Positions 44,962-47,271 of a DNA stretch of 47,271 bases are shown here, piece by piece. The notes beneath the pieces are model-generated. The model saw only the letters and a list, made by a program, of their open reading frames with translations, did no database searches and was not told the origin of the DNA. How positions within the stretch are numbered: position 1 is the stretch's first letter; each line of letters opens with the position of its first letter. Position numbers and translations under genes: made by a program. The DNA is taken from NCBI GenBank assembly GCA_024401825.1, contig JAKSKF010000011.1, positions 1-47,271 on the forward strand, in the 5' to 3' direction. The stretch is from Bacteroidales bacterium (GTDB taxonomy: Bacteria; Bacteroidota; Bacteroidia; Bacteroidales; UBA932).

Positions 44962-46232
44962 TGGGGGCGATATTCCTGAGAAACATAACGCTTGACGGCA
45001 AGCCGAGGGACATTTTCATTGACGGGGGACTCGTCAGGAAAATAGAGCCCGCCGGTTGCGGCGCGTCGTGGGAACTGTCCGGGGACGTGGAGTTTATGGA
45101 CTGCAGCGGAAAAGTGGCTGTTCCCGGGTTTGTCAATATGCACACTCACGCCGCAATGACGCTTCTCAGGGGAGTGGGAGAGGATATGCTCTTTCCGGAA
45201 TGGCTTTCCACCATCTGGAAGTACGAGGAGAAAATGGATGCCGAATTCATCTATTGGGGGACCAAGGTCGCCTGTCTGGAGATGATTCGTACCGGCACCA
45301 CCACTTTCAACGACCAGTATTGGGAATTTCCCGCCGCGCATCAGGCCGCGGTTGAGATGGGCATACGGCCGGCGCTGGGGTATGACGTGATGGACAGGTT
45401 CGACCCCGCTGAATCCGAGCGTCAGAAGGAACAGTGCCTGAGGCGCTATGAGGAGGCCTCGCAGTGGAAGGACAACAGCATTTATCAGGTGGCTTTTCAC
45501 GCCATCTACACTGTAAGCGAGCCTATGATAAGATGGATTTCCGAGTTCGCCGCGGAAAGGAACCTCACCCTTCATATCCACCTGTGCGAGACCCTCAAGG
45601 AAGTCGAGGACTGCAAGAAGGCTCACGGAGGCCTTTCTCCCGTGGAGTATCTCGCGGAACTCGGAGTCCTGAACGAAAGGCTGCTTGCAGCCCATACACT
45701 GTGGCTTTCCGAGCACGACATAGAACTCCTGGCCCGGCACGGGGTCAACTGCATCCATAATATCAATTCCAACACCAAACTGTCTTCCGGGTACAGATTC
45801 CTTTACAATGAGTTGAGGGATGCGGGCGTCAATGTCTGCATAGGAACGGACGGATGCGCTTCATCCAACAACCTTGACATGCTGGAGGCTATGAAGACCT
45901 CCGCCATTTTCCAGAAGGCCTGGCGCAATGACCCTTCCGCGCTTCCGCTCCCGGAACTTATGGATATGGCTACCGTAAACGGCGCCAGGGCGCTGCGTTT
46001 CGACGGCGGACGCATAGCCGAAGGCTGTATAGCGGACATCTCAATCATCGAGACTGACAACACTTTCTTCCTGTCCCCGGGTCCTTTCCTCGCCAATCTC
46101 ATATATTCGGCCCACTCGGACTGCATTGATTCGGTGATTGCCAACGGCAGGTTCGTGATGCGTCACCGGGAGATAGAGGGGGAAAGGGAAATATTGCACG
46201 AAGCGCGCAGGATGCTTTCAAAAATTGCTTGA
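44961..46232 (+). CDS. Amidohydrolase, MTA/SAH deaminase-like (copy 2)
   Basis: A 423-residue paralogue of the protein at 35966-37162, with the same metal site: MHTHAAMT (His pair, about 63-65), HIHLCE (His and Glu), AAHTLWL and GTDGCASSNNLDM (Asp). The start is the ATG at 44961, overlapping the PUR stop. Position just before a purine nucleoside phosphorylase suggests a pathway: deamination of 5'-methylthioadenosine or S-adenosylhomocysteine to the inosine analogue, then phosphorolysis. Adenosine could also be a substrate. In many bacteria MTA/SAH is instead handled by a nucleosidase, which I do not see here. Confidence 0.88.
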   Translation: MGAIFLRNITLDGKPRDIFIDGGLVRKIEPAGCGASWELSGDVEFMDCSGKVAVPGFVNMHTHAAMTLLRGVGEDMLFPEWLSTIWKYEEKMDAEFIYWGTKVACLEMIRTGTTTFNDQYWEFPAAHQAAVEMGIRPALGYDVMDRFDPAESERQKEQCLRRYEEASQWKDNSIYQVAFHAIYTVSEPMIRWISEFAAERNLTLHIHLCETLKEVEDCKKAHGGLSPVEYLAELGVLNERLLAAHTLWLSEHDIELLARHGVNCIHNINSNTKLSSGYRFLYNELRDAGVNVCIGTDGCASSNNLDMLEAMKTSAIFQKAWRNDPSALPLPELMDMATVNGARALRFDGGRIAEGCIADISIIETDNTFFLSPGPFLANLIYSAHSDCIDSVIANGRFVMRHREIEGEREILHEARRMLSKIA

Positions 46233-46234
46233 AT

Positions 46235-47062
46235 ATGGACGAGAGAGTAATAAGGATAAACAATGCGGCCGGATACGTGGAATCCATTCTGGACGGCCGG
46301 AAGCCTCTGGTGGGGCTGGTTCTGGGCAGCGGCCTCGGGCAGTTGGCGGAACTTGTCGAGGACAAGGTTGTCATACCCTACAAGGATATTCCTTTCTTCC
46401 CCGTTTCGACGGCAATCGGGCACAAGGGCAATTACATAGCGGGGCGTCTGGCGGGAAAGGTGGTCATTGCGATGCAGGGGCGCTTCCACTATTACGAGGG
46501 ATACCCTATGGAAATGGTCACCATTGGAATCAGGGTTATGAAGGCCCTGGGGGTGAAGTACCTGTTCGTCTCCAACGCCGCCGGTTCCTGCAACCCTGAA
46601 ATAGGGCTCGGGGACATCTGCGTCATCCGGGACCACATCAACAATCTCCCAAACCCTTTGATTGGACCCAATCTGGATGAATTCGGACCCCGGTTTCCGG
46701 ATATGACCTGTGCGTACGACCTCGAACTCCAGAAACTTGCATTCAATAAGGCGAAAGAGTTGGGCATCTCCTTGAAAAGAGGAGTGTACTTCGGCAGCAC
46801 GGGACCGACCTATGAAACGCCGGCCGAGGTGAGGTTCTACCGTTCCATTGGAGCGGACCTGCTCGGAATGTCCACGATTCCGGAAGTCATAGTGGCCCGG
46901 CACTGCGGGCTGCGGGTGTTCGGCGTGTCCGTTGCCACGAACTGCGCCAACACAACCAACGACTCGGTCGTTCTCAATGACCCTCAGGATGTCATCGAAC
47001 AGGCTGACAGGGCGGCTGAAAACCTTGCCAGGTTGCTCAACGAGATGATAAAGTCTCTGTAG
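46235..47062 (+). CDS. Purine nucleoside phosphorylase (trimeric, PNP/MTAP family)
   Basis: A 275-residue phosphorylase that splits purine nucleosides with phosphate. Signatures: VLGSGLGQL (phosphate loop), GRFHYYEGYPMEMV, VSNAAGSCNPEIGLGDICVIRDHIN, GPTYETPAEVRFYR and GADLLGMSTIPEVIVARHCGLRVFG. The Glu of YETPAE and the Asn of VATNCAN correspond to E201 and N243 of human PNP, typical for 6-oxopurine nucleosides (inosine, guanosine) rather than adenosine. That fits a role after the upstream deaminase. The start is the ATG at 46235; a TTG overlapping the deaminase stop is an alternative. Confidence 0.93.
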   Translation: MDERVIRINNAAGYVESILDGRKPLVGLVLGSGLGQLAELVEDKVVIPYKDIPFFPVSTAIGHKGNYIAGRLAGKVVIAMQGRFHYYEGYPMEMVTIGIRVMKALGVKYLFVSNAAGSCNPEIGLGDICVIRDHINNLPNPLIGPNLDEFGPRFPDMTCAYDLELQKLAFNKAKELGISLKRGVYFGSTGPTYETPAEVRFYRSIGADLLGMSTIPEVIVARHCGLRVFGVSVATNCANTTNDSVVLNDPQDVIEQADRAAENLARLLNEMIKSL

Positions 47063-47168
47063 AGGCAAATCAATTCCTCCCTTGCCGCCATTCCAACGGG
47101 CCTGATGGGATGTTGCAATTGCTTATGAAACATTATGTCGGATGAGTGTTCAATATTATCACGCAGAG

Positions 47169-47199
47169 TTTGTCAGGGAAGATTTTGGACTTAACTTTA
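47169..47199 (+). promoter_or_regulatory. Promoter of the gene entering at the right edge
   Basis: TTTG (47169-47172), a 19-bp spacer and TAACTTTA (47192-47199, 7 of 8 matches to TAnnTTTG). The rest of the 160-bp gap after the phosphorylase holds no gene and no clear terminator. Confidence 0.55.
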
Positions 47200-47222
47200 C
47201 GAATCATTAATGACATTTTGTG

Positions 47223-47271
47223 ATGAAGAAAAGTTTGATTTTACTCTGCGCGCTGGCCACTCTGGGCCTGT
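47223..47271 (+). CDS. Start of an exported protein, cut by the window edge
   Basis: An ATG at 47223 opens MKKSLILLCALATLGL, a typical signal-peptide start (two Lys then a hydrophobic stretch). It continues beyond the window. Nothing can be said of the mature protein. The promoter about 25 bp upstream supports that it is a real gene. Confidence 0.65.
   Translation, partial: MKKSLILLCALATLGL

Overview
The window (about 56% G+C by eye) comes from a Bacteroidales chromosome. Supporting evidence: TAnnTTTG-type -7 promoter elements with TTG/TTTG upstream, almost no Shine-Dalgarno sequences, Bacteroidota-restricted families (DUF5683, DUF2764, DUF4301, DUF5606, DUF3276/PUR, GSCFA, UpxY, DUF4988) and the zapA-6S-rny gene order. 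Genus is not resolved; an uncultured gut lineage (Rikenellaceae- or Cryptobacteroides-like) is a guess.

Layout. 27-645: type I-C-like CRISPR array without cas genes in the window. 682-4748 (-): parA-like, DUF5683, mltD, lipid kinase. 4833-16883 (-): twelve closely packed genes, a Na+-translocating methylmalonyl-CoA decarboxylase (mmdA, oadG, biotin carrier, oadB), a DUF4301 gene, and a complete V-type ATPase (E, DUF2764, A, B, D, I, K). The K subunit keeps the known Na+ ligands, so the whole run may be a sodium-energy operon. 16937-20625 (+): recF, DUF721, pdxB, serine hydrolase. 20622-21440 (-): short-chain dehydrogenase. 21511-22952 (+): TPR protein and yebC. 23063-25711 (+): a solitary, A+T-richer gene for a lipoprotein with a DUF4988 start and a leukocidin/VCC-like pore-forming C-terminal part; the best candidate for an undescribed system. 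25880-28619 (+): ABC transporter, YtrA-type GntR repressor and a GIN-domain lipoprotein, with a terminator, promoter and probable operator in front. 28620-28998 (-): AraC-type HTH gene with an A8 tract that breaks its frame. 29077-31145: ffh and a convergent GSCFA gene. 31216-37162 (+): 5'-nucleotidase, CapD/WbpM-like dehydratase, UpxY antiterminator, rfbC, amidohydrolase. 37125-39442 (-): rny, 6S RNA candidate, zapA and its coiled-coil partner. 39610-40194 (+): unknown protein. 40167-44566 (-): nusB-yajC-ybbR-coaE-DUF5606-rimO. 44647-47062 (+): PUR protein, second adenosine-type deaminase, purine nucleoside phosphorylase. 47223 to the end: start of a secreted protein gene.

The genes connect in three ways. 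The decarboxylase would export Na+ while making propionyl-CoA and the V-ATPase would share that Na+ pool. The deaminase and phosphorylase pair looks like a route for methylthioadenosine/S-adenosylhomocysteine salvage. The rest is housekeeping (replication, secretion, division, RNA turnover).

Across the window the palindromes GATC and CATG are strongly depleted in a hand scan (GATC found three times, two of them in the pore-former gene). This points to long restriction pressure and marks the pore-former as a newcomer. All counts and family assignments here were made by eye without database searches.
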